Shown one piece after another: positions 35,002 to 42,937 of a DNA stretch of 63,632 nt. The stretch comes from Candidatus Thorarchaeota archaeon. GTDB lineage: Archaea; Asgardarchaeota; Thorarchaeia; Thorarchaeales; Thorarchaeaceae. The stretch spans positions 1 to 63,632 of the forward strand of contig SDOA01000006.1 of the NCBI GenBank assembly GCA_004524595.1, read 5' to 3'. How positions within the stretch are numbered: the stretch's first letter is position 1; every line of letters begins with the position of its first letter. The position numbers and the translations under genes are program-made. Under the pieces are notes generated by a model. That model saw only the letters and a program-made list of their open reading frames with translations, searched no databases and had not been told where the DNA came from.

Positions 35002-35631
35002 TCAAAAGAGCGTCATCACAGCAGCCATGGAAACTTCTCTTGCAAGATTCTGATTATCTGCAGAACCAATAATTATTACATCATTATCTTCAGGTCTAAG
35101 GCTTTCCATGATGAGAAGAGTTTCTTGTTCATAGTTTACTAGAAGTTGGAAATCATCCGGTGGCATAACGAGATTACCATTTTTATGAATAAGAGTTGAT
35201 GCACCTGCCTTGTCATATCCTCCCTGAATGATTGCTTCATCTCTCTGTCTCACACCATCTGATATTTTTGAAATACATCCCTTTACAAGGTTCGCAAATG
35301 CATACTCATACATAACAAGCGGTCTGACTTCCAACATAAGACCTAATGGAACATCTTTTGATATTCTCTCAAATAGTACTTTACCTTTGGAGGTCAGAGT
35401 CTGACCCTGTTTTCCCTCTGCTTCAATATAATCTGCTTCTGATAGTCTCTTCAACAGAGTTCTCACACTACCTTCTCCGATTGACATCTTCTCACAGAGA
35501 TCATATCTACCTAAGGGTTGTTCCCTTCCAATTAGAATCAATGCAACAGCCGCATGATGTGGTTTGAATGCTGGTGCTACTCTGCCATCCGCTGCCTCAG
35601 AAAGTTTAATGAACTCCTCTTTCCATGTCAA
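35002..35631 (-). CDS. DUF4443 winged-helix protein
   Basis: 209-aa archaeal protein of the DUF4443 type. The N-terminal 75 residues are a winged helix (HAAVALILIGREQPLGRYDLCEKM; GEGSVRTLLKRLSEADYIEAEG). The C-terminal 110 residues are an alpha/beta domain with SLRPEDNDVIIIGSADNQNLAREVS, a possible nucleotide- or ligand-binding region. Its start overlaps the stop of the ECF-like gene by four bases. It is likely a regulator; the target is unknown, but the overlap with a transporter gene suggests a link. Confidence 0.75.
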   Translation of the reverse strand: MTWKEEFIKLSEAADGRVAPAFKPHHAAVALILIGREQPLGRYDLCEKMSIGEGSVRTLLKRLSEADYIEAEGKQGQTLTSKGKVLFERISKDVPLGLMLEVRPLVMYEYAFANLVKGCISKISDGVRQRDEAIIQGGYDKAGASTLIHKNGNLVMPPDDFQLLVNYEQETLLIMESLRPEDNDVIIIGSADNQNLAREVSMAAVMTLF

Positions 35632-36236
35632 TCTAAATTACTCTCCAACATATTGACTTCTATTTTTAGACCAGTATTCCAGATAAGGTCTTTGAGCTGC
35701 TTCCTCAATATGGAATTCAACATAGGAACTACCTGTGAAAAAATCAGAGTATTGGATATTATGTGAATAATTGAAAATGGAATTGCTGCTGCAAAAGCAA
35801 CGATATAGGGCACTCCAAAACTTGCGGAATATCCAAGATTGGTGATTTGTTCAAAAATCAAAGTAACAAAAGCTCCTGTAATAGCTAGTTCCCATTTACG
35901 TGGTTCTAAATTCTTTCCACCAGTGTCCTGTTTTCCCATAATTGAACCCACTGTGATAATGTAAAACCATCCTATGACTTGGGATACCCAGATCTGTGGT
36001 ATGAATCCTCCCCAAGGATTGATAATGCCAAATAATAAGGACATAATGATCGTTACCCAAGCTGCTATGTGGATTCCGAAAATATACGCCGTAACAAAAA
36101 GGACTGTTGATCCCAGTTCCACATTTGGAATAGCTACTAAAACATAATTACCAACAAGTGCTAATGCTGTCATTATGGCAATTATGGAAACACGTTTACT
36201 ATCTCTGACAACATTAGATGATTTCATAGTTTCCAT
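35628..36236 (-). CDS. ECF transporter S-component-like membrane protein
   Basis: 202-aa protein with about five membrane segments. The N-terminal RVSIIAIMTALALVGNYVLVAIP and PNVELGSTVLFVTAYIFG are the usual features of energy-coupling-factor substrate-binding (S) components, which capture vitamins or metals. FGIINPWGGFIPQIWVSQVIGW is consistent. Start ATG 36236 has GAGGTTAAATT upstream. No ECF ATPases or T component lie in the window. It follows two secreted proteins, one with DUF4430, so an extracellular capture system is plausible. Confidence 0.72.
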   Translation of the reverse strand: METMKSSNVVRDSKRVSIIAIMTALALVGNYVLVAIPNVELGSTVLFVTAYIFGIHIAAWVTIIMSLLFGIINPWGGFIPQIWVSQVIGWFYIITVGSIMGKQDTGGKNLEPRKWELAITGAFVTLIFEQITNLGYSASFGVPYIVAFAAAIPFSIIHIISNTLIFSQVVPMLNSILRKQLKDLIWNTGLKIEVNMLESNLD

Positions 36237-36255
36237 AATTTAACCTCATTCTATT

Positions 36256-37050
36256 TTATTTTCGGCGTTTATTCCACATATAGACTAGGACAATAATTGC
36301 TAGGATACTGGCACCAATATATACTGAAAATACAATGATTTGAGGTATTGCAGGATAATCATGAGGCGAGGGCGGAGTAATTTCTGAGAGAGTGACTACA
36401 AGATTGTATGGAATTCCAAAGGAATAACTCGTGTTTGCTTTTACAAGGACTCCACTATTCAAAGAATAACAGAGGTGTGTGATTTGAGGATCACCAAATA
36501 GTGGGGGATCTTGTTCATAATCGAATACAATACATTCCTCTTCCAAAAAATAATAGGTTTCACTTGTGCTATTCCATGCGATAATAGTGATGTTCTCATA
36601 TCTTGAATTCATTGTTCCATTGAGATAATTACCAGAAAGCCTTTCGGCAGCAGCATATGCTGTTGCATTAAGTTCTGCTATGTTGGCACCTCCTATTTCT
36701 ACAAACAATCCAGGCCACCACTCTGTGTGTGTTCCCCATACTCCAAGAACTAGGTCTTTTGCAATGTCCGTGTCATTAGCGGTGATAGATACATTTCCGA
36801 TTACAAAATCACCGCTGATATCATCATCAATTGTGTTAACAAAGCATGACATTATGCTTTCATTTTCTGCAATCATATTTCCTCCTCCGGAATAGTACAT
36901 TATGGTATTGTTCCGAGGAGCAATATCTATTCTCCATTCAACATATGATTCTTCTTCAATCTCCGTTGTAAATCCTGCAGCTTGTGGAGTAAGGTTGGCT
37001 GTTATAATGAAAAACCCAATCAATAGGACAAGGGCACTTTTTTTCTTCAT
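36256..37050 (-). CDS. Secreted anchored protein of the uptake-like cluster
   Basis: 264-aa protein with a signal peptide (about 1-27, LVLLIGFFIITANL) and a C-terminal membrane anchor (about 238-260) with the basic tail NKRRK. The external part is beta-rich, with several N-glycosylation-like Asn sites and no catalytic motif I recognise. It starts directly after the stop of the DUF4430 gene (TAA-ATG) and lies 19 bases before the ECF-like gene, so it belongs to that operon. Confidence 0.7.
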   Translation of the reverse strand: MKKKSALVLLIGFFIITANLTPQAAGFTTEIEEESYVEWRIDIAPRNNTIMYYSGGGNMIAENESIMSCFVNTIDDDISGDFVIGNVSITANDTDIAKDLVLGVWGTHTEWWPGLFVEIGGANIAELNATAYAAAERLSGNYLNGTMNSRYENITIIAWNSTSETYYFLEEECIVFDYEQDPPLFGDPQITHLCYSLNSGVLVKANTSYSFGIPYNLVVTLSEITPPSPHDYPAIPQIIVFSVYIGASILAIIVLVYMWNKRRK

Positions 37051-37551
37051 TTATCGAATTCTCCTTAATGTACTAATATATACAACAGCGATGAAAATCA
37101 TACCCGCAGCTGATACAATGATTATTCCTGGAACGAATGATGGATCTTGAGTTTGATGTTGATTTGGTGTTGAATAAACCCATGAGATGTTATCATTATT
37201 GTCCAACAAATAGAGGTTAACAGCAATTGAGGCTAATTCTCCATTTACCCAATACTGCCATCCATATTCTCCTTCACCAATCAGCCCTTCTATCCCCTTT
37301 ATGTAAGCAAGAGAACCGAACCACTGTATCTGGACTTCAAGGACTGAAGATGTCACGTCAAGAACAGTTGAACCATTAAGATCCATGAATTCTCTAATTG
37401 TTCCATTACCAAAGTCAACAGAAAGTATAATTCCTTCAGCTGCCATTTTAATCTCTGAGCTACCCTTTGCTATTGTTGCGCCTGATAGACTCATCACTAT
37501 GAATAGAACAAGTAGAGAGATAGAATACTTCTTGCTCGGCTTCAAGGTCAC
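37051..37551 (-). CDS. DUF4430 (transcobalamin C-terminal-like) secreted protein
   Basis: 166-aa protein with signal peptide (about 8-30, SISLLVLFIVMSLSGATIA) and C-terminal membrane segment (PGIIIVSAAGMIFIAVVYIS). The external domain has YGWQYWVNGELASIAVNLYLLDNND, reported in pieces (GWQYWVNG is the family signature), typical of DUF4430, which shares the fold of the C-terminal domain of intrinsic factor/transcobalamin. Homologues often sit on cell surfaces and near vitamin transporters. GTG 37551 starts 8 bases downstream of the inverted repeat described next. It is first in an operon with the anchored protein, the ECF-like protein, DUF4443 and the nuclease. Confidence 0.8.
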   Translation of the reverse strand: MTLKPSKKYSISLLVLFIVMSLSGATIAKGSSEIKMAAEGIILSVDFGNGTIREFMDLNGSTVLDVTSSVLEVQIQWFGSLAYIKGIEGLIGEGEYGWQYWVNGELASIAVNLYLLDNNDNISWVYSTPNQHQTQDPSFVPGIIIVSAAGMIFIAVVYISTLRRIR

Positions 37552-37558
37552 CGCACTC

Positions 37559-37580
37559 TAGGATAGGTTATCCTATCCTA
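37559..37580. promoter_or_regulatory. 22-bp palindromic operator-like element upstream of DUF4430 operon
   Basis: Perfect inverted repeat with 9-bp arms TAGGATAGG and CCTATCCTA around a TTAT spacer. On the minus strand it lies 7 bases before GTG 37551. A TATA-like TTTAAATC (read on the minus strand, about 37584-37599) predicts transcription starting within or beside the repeat. It could be a repressor operator or a 5'-UTR hairpin. The GGATAGG half-sites resemble the length and shape of DtxR-type metal-regulator boxes, but identity is not shown. Confidence 0.55.
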
Positions 37581-37697
37581 CCACTTAATGATTTAAACCT
37601 TCCCCCAATTCAAAGACCTTTATCGTATTTCAACCGAAGCACCTATACGGGAATGTAACTCGTGAAGCAAGTGTGTTATATCAGGGGAAATCTTTAG

Positions 37698-38351
37698 TTG
37701 AATAAAAGACATCATGAACGCAAAGGTTTCTTATTCTTGCTTGAGGGAATCGATGGTTCTGGAAAATCATCAGCCTGTATACAACTGTCACTGATACTTG
37801 AAGAGGAAGGCTATGATGTTGTACACCTAAGAGAGCCCACAAATGAGAGTCCTTGGGGAAAAGAGATTAGAGCGCGGTCACCTCGAGGTGAACTTACCCC
37901 AAAAGAGGAATTAGATTTGTTTATGAAGGACAGAGATTGGCATATACAAAACAGAATCTTACCTGCACTTGATGAGGGCAATATCGTCTTGCTGGACCGC
38001 TATTTCTTTGCTACTGGCGCATATCAATCTGAAGCCACTGGAATTCCTTGGAGGGAAATTCTTCGAATGAATCGTGATGATATTAATGCACCCGAACCTG
38101 ACATTGTATTCATTTTAGATATTGATGCAGAAACAGGACTTGCACGAGCTACTGGACGTGAAAATAAAGCGAATCTGCAATTTGAGAAACTAGAACGTCT
38201 AGTTAAAGTTCGTCAAACGTATTTGGAGATATCGTCCGAGGATATTGGCGACTTTAAAGTCATTGACGCATCAAGATCTCTCGAAGAAGTAGTAAATGAG
38301 GTCTATAACGAGATAATACAGAGAATCAAATGCAGGGATAACTTATCATAA
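37698..38351 (+). CDS. tmk: Thymidylate kinase
   Basis: 217-aa dTMP kinase, converting dTMP to dTDP for DNA synthesis. P-loop EGIDGSGKSS (residues 16-25), the DRYFFATGAYQS motif, and RATGRENKANLQFE as LID region. TTG 37698 is the start, with AGGGGAAA upstream. It is divergent from the DUF4430 operon and lies 150 bases before the longin-like gene. Confidence 0.9.
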   Translation: MNKRHHERKGFLFLLEGIDGSGKSSACIQLSLILEEEGYDVVHLREPTNESPWGKEIRARSPRGELTPKEELDLFMKDRDWHIQNRILPALDEGNIVLLDRYFFATGAYQSEATGIPWREILRMNRDDINAPEPDIVFILDIDAETGLARATGRENKANLQFEKLERLVKVRQTYLEISSEDIGDFKVIDASRSLEEVVNEVYNEIIQRIKCRDNLS

Positions 38352-38503
38352 AGATGAAAAGCAGAAAGTCCAAAGGGGCGCTGTATATACCAGAATAATA
38401 CAATCGCGGAGCCACTAGTGACAAGGTTTTTTAGTGAGACTCACCGAATCGTAATTACTCTGGCTCAACGCAGAACGAACCCAGGGACTGGGAGAGAAGC
38501 AAA

Positions 38504-39643
38504 ATGCCTGTTGCAATGCTGCTTATAGATTGGGACTCAAAGATAGGGGCCGTTCTAAAATCGAAGGTGCCTGCTGATTTTGCTGATTACTATCGCGAAG
38601 ATTTGAACACCGAAATTATGCGTATTTTTACTTCACACGCTATGGGTGATGCCACAGCTGGTTTTTCATCACTGAGCGTTAGAATTGGTGGTGAAGAATA
38701 TAGTGTGGCGTCTTATTACACTGGTATTGTAAGAGAAGAAGAGCAATACTGTGTATCACTTCTACTCACTCCATCAGAAGACCCTAAGATGTACGAAGCC
38801 GCTATTACTTCCATAGTGACACCACTGACCAATGCAGTAGTTTCGATGACAGATGCTGAGCTCCAAGATGAGCTCGATAACACCTATCGAAGAATTATCC
38901 GCCTTGCCGGAATGACTGATGAATCACGCCTTGCTCGTCTTTTTGCAGATGAGGTTTCCAGAGCTGTCTTTCCAAAGCTTTGGAAAGGTGGGATATCAAA
39001 AGAGGAACTTGAAGAATGGCTGAAGATGGTCACTGGTCTTCCAAGTGTAAGTGTAGATTCTATTATTGCACCATTCGAAGAACTTGGTCTTATTAAAACC
39101 GAATGGGTCGATGAGATTGGTAGAACCTGTGTATTCATGATTAAGGATCTTGAAGTATTTCGAGCACCACCACTGATTGCTATGGAGTCTGCTACTGGTG
39201 TACTTGATCCAGAACTAGCAGCTGAATACAAGTCTGAAGTTCTTGAATTCCTGTCAGAATGGCAAAAAACACCCGAAGATACAGTATCTGTGGCACAAGT
39301 TCTGGCTGACCCGGATTGTTATGATACGCTTTCAGAGCTTAGAAGGCGTCCCGTAAACATCTCAGAGCTCGAAGCAACACTTGGAATTCCTCCGAAAGAA
39401 CTCAAGGAAGCTATTCAAACCCTTAAGAAATTCAGGATTGTAGCTGAGAAGAGAAGACAAGGACCTTCGGGTGAATTTGATAAATGGCTCTTCTTACTAA
39501 ATGATATTCGTGTGAGATTGTTCTTCCCTGAATATTTCTTACAGACTCTTGTGACAGAACTTGAGAAGACACCTGATGATCCAAAGGCAATGGAGATGGT
39601 CCATCAACACCTACGACTTCTCAGAGATAATTTTCCAAGGTAA
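38504..39643 (+). CDS. Longin/roadblock-like plus winged-helix protein, unknown
   Basis: 379-aa protein. The N-terminal 130 residues (MPVAMLLIDWDSKIGAVLKS; GFSSLSVRIGGEEYSVASYY; QYCVSLLLTPSEDPKMYEAA) resemble a longin/roadblock-type domain. The rest is helical with at least two winged-helix-like units (VSVDSIIAPFEELGLIKTEW; RRRPVNISELEATLGIPPKELKEAIQ, in parts). The combination resembles the module A and B proteins at 10023 and 12825 in plan, not closely in sequence. A small hairpin CCCAG-GGA-CTGGG (38480-38492) overlaps the GGGAGAG ribosome-binding site. The function is unknown; a GTPase-linked or regulatory role is inference. Confidence 0.62.
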   Translation: MPVAMLLIDWDSKIGAVLKSKVPADFADYYREDLNTEIMRIFTSHAMGDATAGFSSLSVRIGGEEYSVASYYTGIVREEEQYCVSLLLTPSEDPKMYEAAITSIVTPLTNAVVSMTDAELQDELDNTYRRIIRLAGMTDESRLARLFADEVSRAVFPKLWKGGISKEELEEWLKMVTGLPSVSVDSIIAPFEELGLIKTEWVDEIGRTCVFMIKDLEVFRAPPLIAMESATGVLDPELAAEYKSEVLEFLSEWQKTPEDTVSVAQVLADPDCYDTLSELRRRPVNISELEATLGIPPKELKEAIQTLKKFRIVAEKRRQGPSGEFDKWLFLLNDIRVRLFFPEYFLQTLVTELEKTPDDPKAMEMVHQHLRLLRDNFPR

Positions 39644-40133
39644 TCAGTGTGCATTGCACATCTTTCTCCATATGTTTGAGAAGATTCTAGATCAGCGAAC
39701 ATTCAGAGTATAGACTGCGATATTCACAATCAATCATTGATGTTCCTGCGACTATTACGATATGTTATTTCAATATGCTCAACTAGAAATCATTATATGC
39801 CATTTTGAGAGAGATTCTATTGTGAACTTCAAACGGGTGGCGGTTTCCCCCGTCAGGAACTCGCAATACACGGTCCCACGAGTTCTAGTCCCTAATTGCA
39901 GTATATACTGCTACTGTTCTTGCGCATAAACGAATTTTACCGCTCCTGTTGAAGAACACGCTCCAACGGATGTTTGGGGTTCTCTGAACCCCTGACATCT
40001 AACCTACTTTCATCTGATTTTTCCATTTAGTACACACACAAAACAAGTTAATTTATTCACATGGCATTAACATCTTGTTGAAAAGGCTCGCTTAAAACAA
40101 ATTTCGATTAATGATACGACGGGTGAAACCAAT
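39644..40133. ncRNA. Long intergenic region with candidate structured RNA (39833-39999)
   Basis: This 490-base gap has no convincing ORF. Its middle is richer in G+C than the flanks and holds several hairpins: ACGGG/CCCGT (39833-39853), GAACTCG/CGAGTTC (39857-39885, 15-base loop), the 14-bp palindrome GCAGTATATACTGC (39898-39911) and GGGGTTC-TCT-GAACCCC (39976-39992) extended by GATGT/ACATC (39969-39999). None of the conserved cores of SRP RNA, RNase P RNA, 5S rRNA or tRNA is seen. The strand is undetermined. It could be an unknown structured RNA or the leader of the Arf-like GTPase gene. Confidence 0.45.
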
Positions 40134-41978
40134 TTGATTCACAATACATTCCTCATTCGAATCTCAACGAAGAAGACATTGGCATCTACACAATATTGGC
40201 CTGTAGATATATCTTCTGACACTCTTGAAGAATTCATAGCAACTAGGGAAGAATTACGATCCACTAACGATGATATTTCTGAATTTCCTCTTATCATTCA
40301 CGATTACAAATTCCATGCAAGGGATTTGATTGCAGATGTGCTATTGGTTTTCGTAACTGATAGAGATGAAGATGAGAGTAGCATATTCGAAAAAGTCGAA
40401 GCTGCTATTAAAGTACTGAAGAAAGAACTCTCAAAATCTGGTATTGAAGCAGTTATTGAGAACTATACTCGTCTAATAGAACCCTCTGTCACAACTCGTC
40501 TGAAAATTGCGCTTGTTGGAGAAGGTGGTGTCGGAAAAACAACGACACTTCATTTACTTCTTGGTGATACTCCACCTCTGCAATATGTTCCTACAATCGC
40601 ATTGAATCTGGAAACTGTTGAGAACATTCGATTTGGTAACTATAGCTTGGTGTTGTGGGATTTTGCTGGGCAAGAACGTTTTCGCACATTATGGCGGTTT
40701 TACTTCCACGGTGCCGATGTAATCTTTTTGGTATGCGACTCTACACTACGTAATGTCATCATTAGTAAAGACATCTTGAAACTCATCAAGCGTGATGCTC
40801 CTAAAGTTCCTGTATTTTCTCTGGCCAATAAACAAGACAAACCGAATGCAATGAGACCAGAGGTAGTTCAAAAGATACTTGGAATTCCTACTTATCCTAT
40901 GGTGGCAATCGATAAGGCTCGTCGAGATGAGATGCTTAGGATTCTAATGAATGCAGCTGCACAATATGTCGGAGTTGCTCTACCTGATCTTCCTGCCTCC
41001 GAGCTACTGAAGTTTACAGACGCAGCTACGGAAGAAGCTATCGCAGAAACCGATGCTCTAGCTGAAGCAAAAGAAGCTGCAGCTGTAGCTGAAGCTGAAT
41101 ATGAAACAGTAGAAATTGTGGAAGAAGTATTGGTTGATGAAGAGGGCCACATCATTGAGGATATGGATGAGTATGAAATAGTAGAAGAAGTAATTGAGCA
41201 GGTTGAGGAAGATGATCTCTTCGTTGTAGAGGAAGATGCGGAAGAGGAAATCCCGGTTGAATCCGAAGAACTAGAACTTCCCGTGATTGAAGTGGAAGAA
41301 TCTGCTGAAGTTATCATCCCCGAAGTTGAATTCTCCAATGAGCATATTATTCATACAGAAATCGAAGAAGTCGAGACTAGTGTTCTTGATGAATATCATG
41401 AAACACCTGTAGCTTACGAAGAAACAAGTGAATCAGAACACCTTGAGTTTGAACTCACTCCCGTATTTACTGATGATGTTCAAGAGTTAGCCGAGGAGAT
41501 TCACGTCGAGATAGATGATGAAGAAGCGGTAAGTATTGTATCCGATTTCGATGACATATTTTCCTCTAGTGTTGATACTTCAGGACCTGAAGCAGTTATT
41601 GAGCAAAATAATGATGATATGCGCATGGCTAAAGAGATCATTTTTGAAGCGTTAGAGGCTGATGACATCATTTCCGCAGAAATTCATCGAGCATCAAATC
41701 AAGAGATTGATGAAGCTCTTGAAGCCTTCGGAAGCGATGAGGTACTTCCTGCTGAGGGCGAAGCTGATGCTGCAGAAGAAATTGATGCTGAATCTCTTGA
41801 AGAATTAGAATCAATATTGGGTCCTCTTGATCGAACAGTTGGTGGGACAGCTGAGAGCAAAGAGGATGATGAAGCAGAACACGAGAAGATAACTTTAGAA
41901 ATTGATAATGATTCTCTTAAGGAACTAAGCAGATTATTGGATTATGTTGGGTCTAATCAAGATGAAGATGATGAATGA
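40134..41978 (+). CDS. Arf-like small GTPase with N-terminal domain and long acidic tail
   Basis: 614-aa protein in three parts. Residues 1-120: an alpha/beta domain (TFLIRISTKKTL; DLIADVLLVFVTDRDEDESS; VEAAIKVLKKELSKSG) that may be longin-like. Residues 121-285: a GTPase with G1 GEGGVGKTT, Thr in YVPTIAL, G3 WDFAGQERFRTLW, G4 LANKQDKP and Arf-like YFHGADVIFLVCD. Residues 286-614: a highly acidic low-complexity tail (many Glu, Asp and Val-Glu repeats) with a final helix SLKELSRLLDYVG. TTG 40134 has GGGTGA upstream. No lipid-modification motif is seen. The tail could be an interaction surface; its role is unknown. Confidence 0.85.
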   Translation: MIHNTFLIRISTKKTLASTQYWPVDISSDTLEEFIATREELRSTNDDISEFPLIIHDYKFHARDLIADVLLVFVTDRDEDESSIFEKVEAAIKVLKKELSKSGIEAVIENYTRLIEPSVTTRLKIALVGEGGVGKTTTLHLLLGDTPPLQYVPTIALNLETVENIRFGNYSLVLWDFAGQERFRTLWRFYFHGADVIFLVCDSTLRNVIISKDILKLIKRDAPKVPVFSLANKQDKPNAMRPEVVQKILGIPTYPMVAIDKARRDEMLRILMNAAAQYVGVALPDLPASELLKFTDAATEEAIAETDALAEAKEAAAVAEAEYETVEIVEEVLVDEEGHIIEDMDEYEIVEEVIEQVEEDDLFVVEEDAEEEIPVESEELELPVIEVEESAEVIIPEVEFSNEHIIHTEIEEVETSVLDEYHETPVAYEETSESEHLEFELTPVFTDDVQELAEEIHVEIDDEEAVSIVSDFDDIFSSSVDTSGPEAVIEQNNDDMRMAKEIIFEALEADDIISAEIHRASNQEIDEALEAFGSDEVLPAEGEADAAEEIDAESLEELESILGPLDRTVGGTAESKEDDEAEHEKITLEIDNDSLKELSRLLDYVGSNQDEDDE

Positions 41979-42044
41979 AATCACCTTGGTTTCTTACACA
42001 AGACTGATTTGCTTGTTTGATTCATCAAATGTGGTGAATTTCCA

Positions 42045-42407
42045 TTGAAGCTAGCTGAAGTAGAGGCTGGAAAAAATGTAACCAGTCTCATTGTTAGAAT
42101 AATATCCGTTGCACCAGCTCGTATCCTTAAGACGAAGTCCGGGCGTCGCACTATGTTGAAAGAAGTACTTGTTGCAGATGAAACAGGTTCTGCTATTCTT
42201 TCTCTTTGGGGTTTTAATGAAGGTTCAGATTTGTCTGCAGGAAAAGTAATCAAAATTGAAGATGGTTGGGCAAAGGAGTGGCAAGGTAAGGTTCAGATCT
42301 CTCTTGGTCGTTCTGGAACTTATGAAGAGCTTGCTGATGATGGAGCAGTCCCATCAATTACTGAATTAGGTGCGGCTACAGAGTCAACGATGCACGAAGA
42401 TGAATAG
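42045..42407 (+). CDS. OB-fold nucleic-acid-binding protein (RPA/SSB-like)
   Basis: 120-aa single OB-fold protein of the archaeal RPA/SSB-like group. The strand order is visible: NVTSLIVRIISVAPARILKT, MLKEVLVADETGSAILSLWG, SAGKVIKIEDGWAKEWQGKVQISL (parts). It lacks a zinc finger and ends in an acidic tail. TTG 42045 has GTGGTGA upstream. It likely binds single-stranded DNA or RNA. It lies 66 bases after the GTPase gene and 25 bases before the nucleotide-hydrolase-like gene. Confidence 0.82.
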   Translation: MKLAEVEAGKNVTSLIVRIISVAPARILKTKSGRRTMLKEVLVADETGSAILSLWGFNEGSDLSAGKVIKIEDGWAKEWQGKVQISLGRSGTYEELADDGAVPSITELGAATESTMHEDE

Positions 42408-42432
42408 TGGAATTTCTTGGAGTTGACAATAG

Positions 42433-42933
42433 ATGGTTTTAGCATATCTTTCTGCACCAATTATACATAGAGGTCTCCGTAAGGATGATTTCTGTTCAAC
42501 AGTACTCAAAGTGCTAGAAGATAAGGGTGTGACTGTTTTTACTCCCCAATTACTCCCACCTGCAGACCCTGAAATTATTTTCAAACGAGATGTTGATCAG
42601 GTGCGAAAGAGTGATTTTCTCATTGCTGAAGTTACTTCTCCCTCTCTTGGTGTAGGTATGGAGATTATGTTGTCAATAGAACTGATGAAGCCAGTTCTTC
42701 TCTTCCGTCATTCAGATGCTAATCCTCTCTCAAAGATGGTGTCTGGTGCGGATGGAAAAGCGCTTTTTATTTACGAATCCTTAACGGACGTGGAGAAAAT
42801 TCTGCAATCATTAAATTTTGAGAACTTGTTAGTATTGAAATGTCCTGCGTGCTCTAGTCATGTTGCTGAAGTAAACGCTGAAGAGATTAGATGTATACAA
42901 TGTGGTCATATTGAGAGAGAAGTTCTGAGGTAA
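42433..42933 (+). CDS. Nucleoside 2-deoxyribosyltransferase / DNPH1-like protein with zinc ribbon
   Basis: 166-aa protein. The first 125 residues match the nucleoside 2-deoxyribosyltransferase/2'-deoxynucleoside 5'-phosphate N-hydrolase fold: YLSAPI (residues 5-10), VDQVRKSDFLIAEVTSPSLGVGMEI and MKPVLLFRHSD. The C-terminal 35 residues form a zinc ribbon with CPACSSH and CIQCGH pairs. The hydrolase probably cleans up modified or excess dNMPs; the ribbon is an unusual addition. It lies five bases before the EamA transporter gene. Confidence 0.82.
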   Translation: MVLAYLSAPIIHRGLRKDDFCSTVLKVLEDKGVTVFTPQLLPPADPEIIFKRDVDQVRKSDFLIAEVTSPSLGVGMEIMLSIELMKPVLLFRHSDANPLSKMVSGADGKALFIYESLTDVEKILQSLNFENLLVLKCPACSSHVAEVNAEEIRCIQCGHIEREVLR

Positions 42934-42937
42934 TGTA

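Noticed and set aside
39898..39911. GCAGTATATACTGC palindrome as a stand-alone operator
   Set aside because: No gene start nearby; better explained as part of the structured block.
39825..40005. Structured block as SRP RNA, RNase P RNA or 5S rRNA
   Set aside because: The conserved cores of these RNAs were not found on either strand by eye.
40892..41338. Minus-strand 148-aa Ser/Thr-rich ORF
   Set aside because: Produced by the GAA/GAT-rich acidic tail of the Arf-like GTPase on the other strand.
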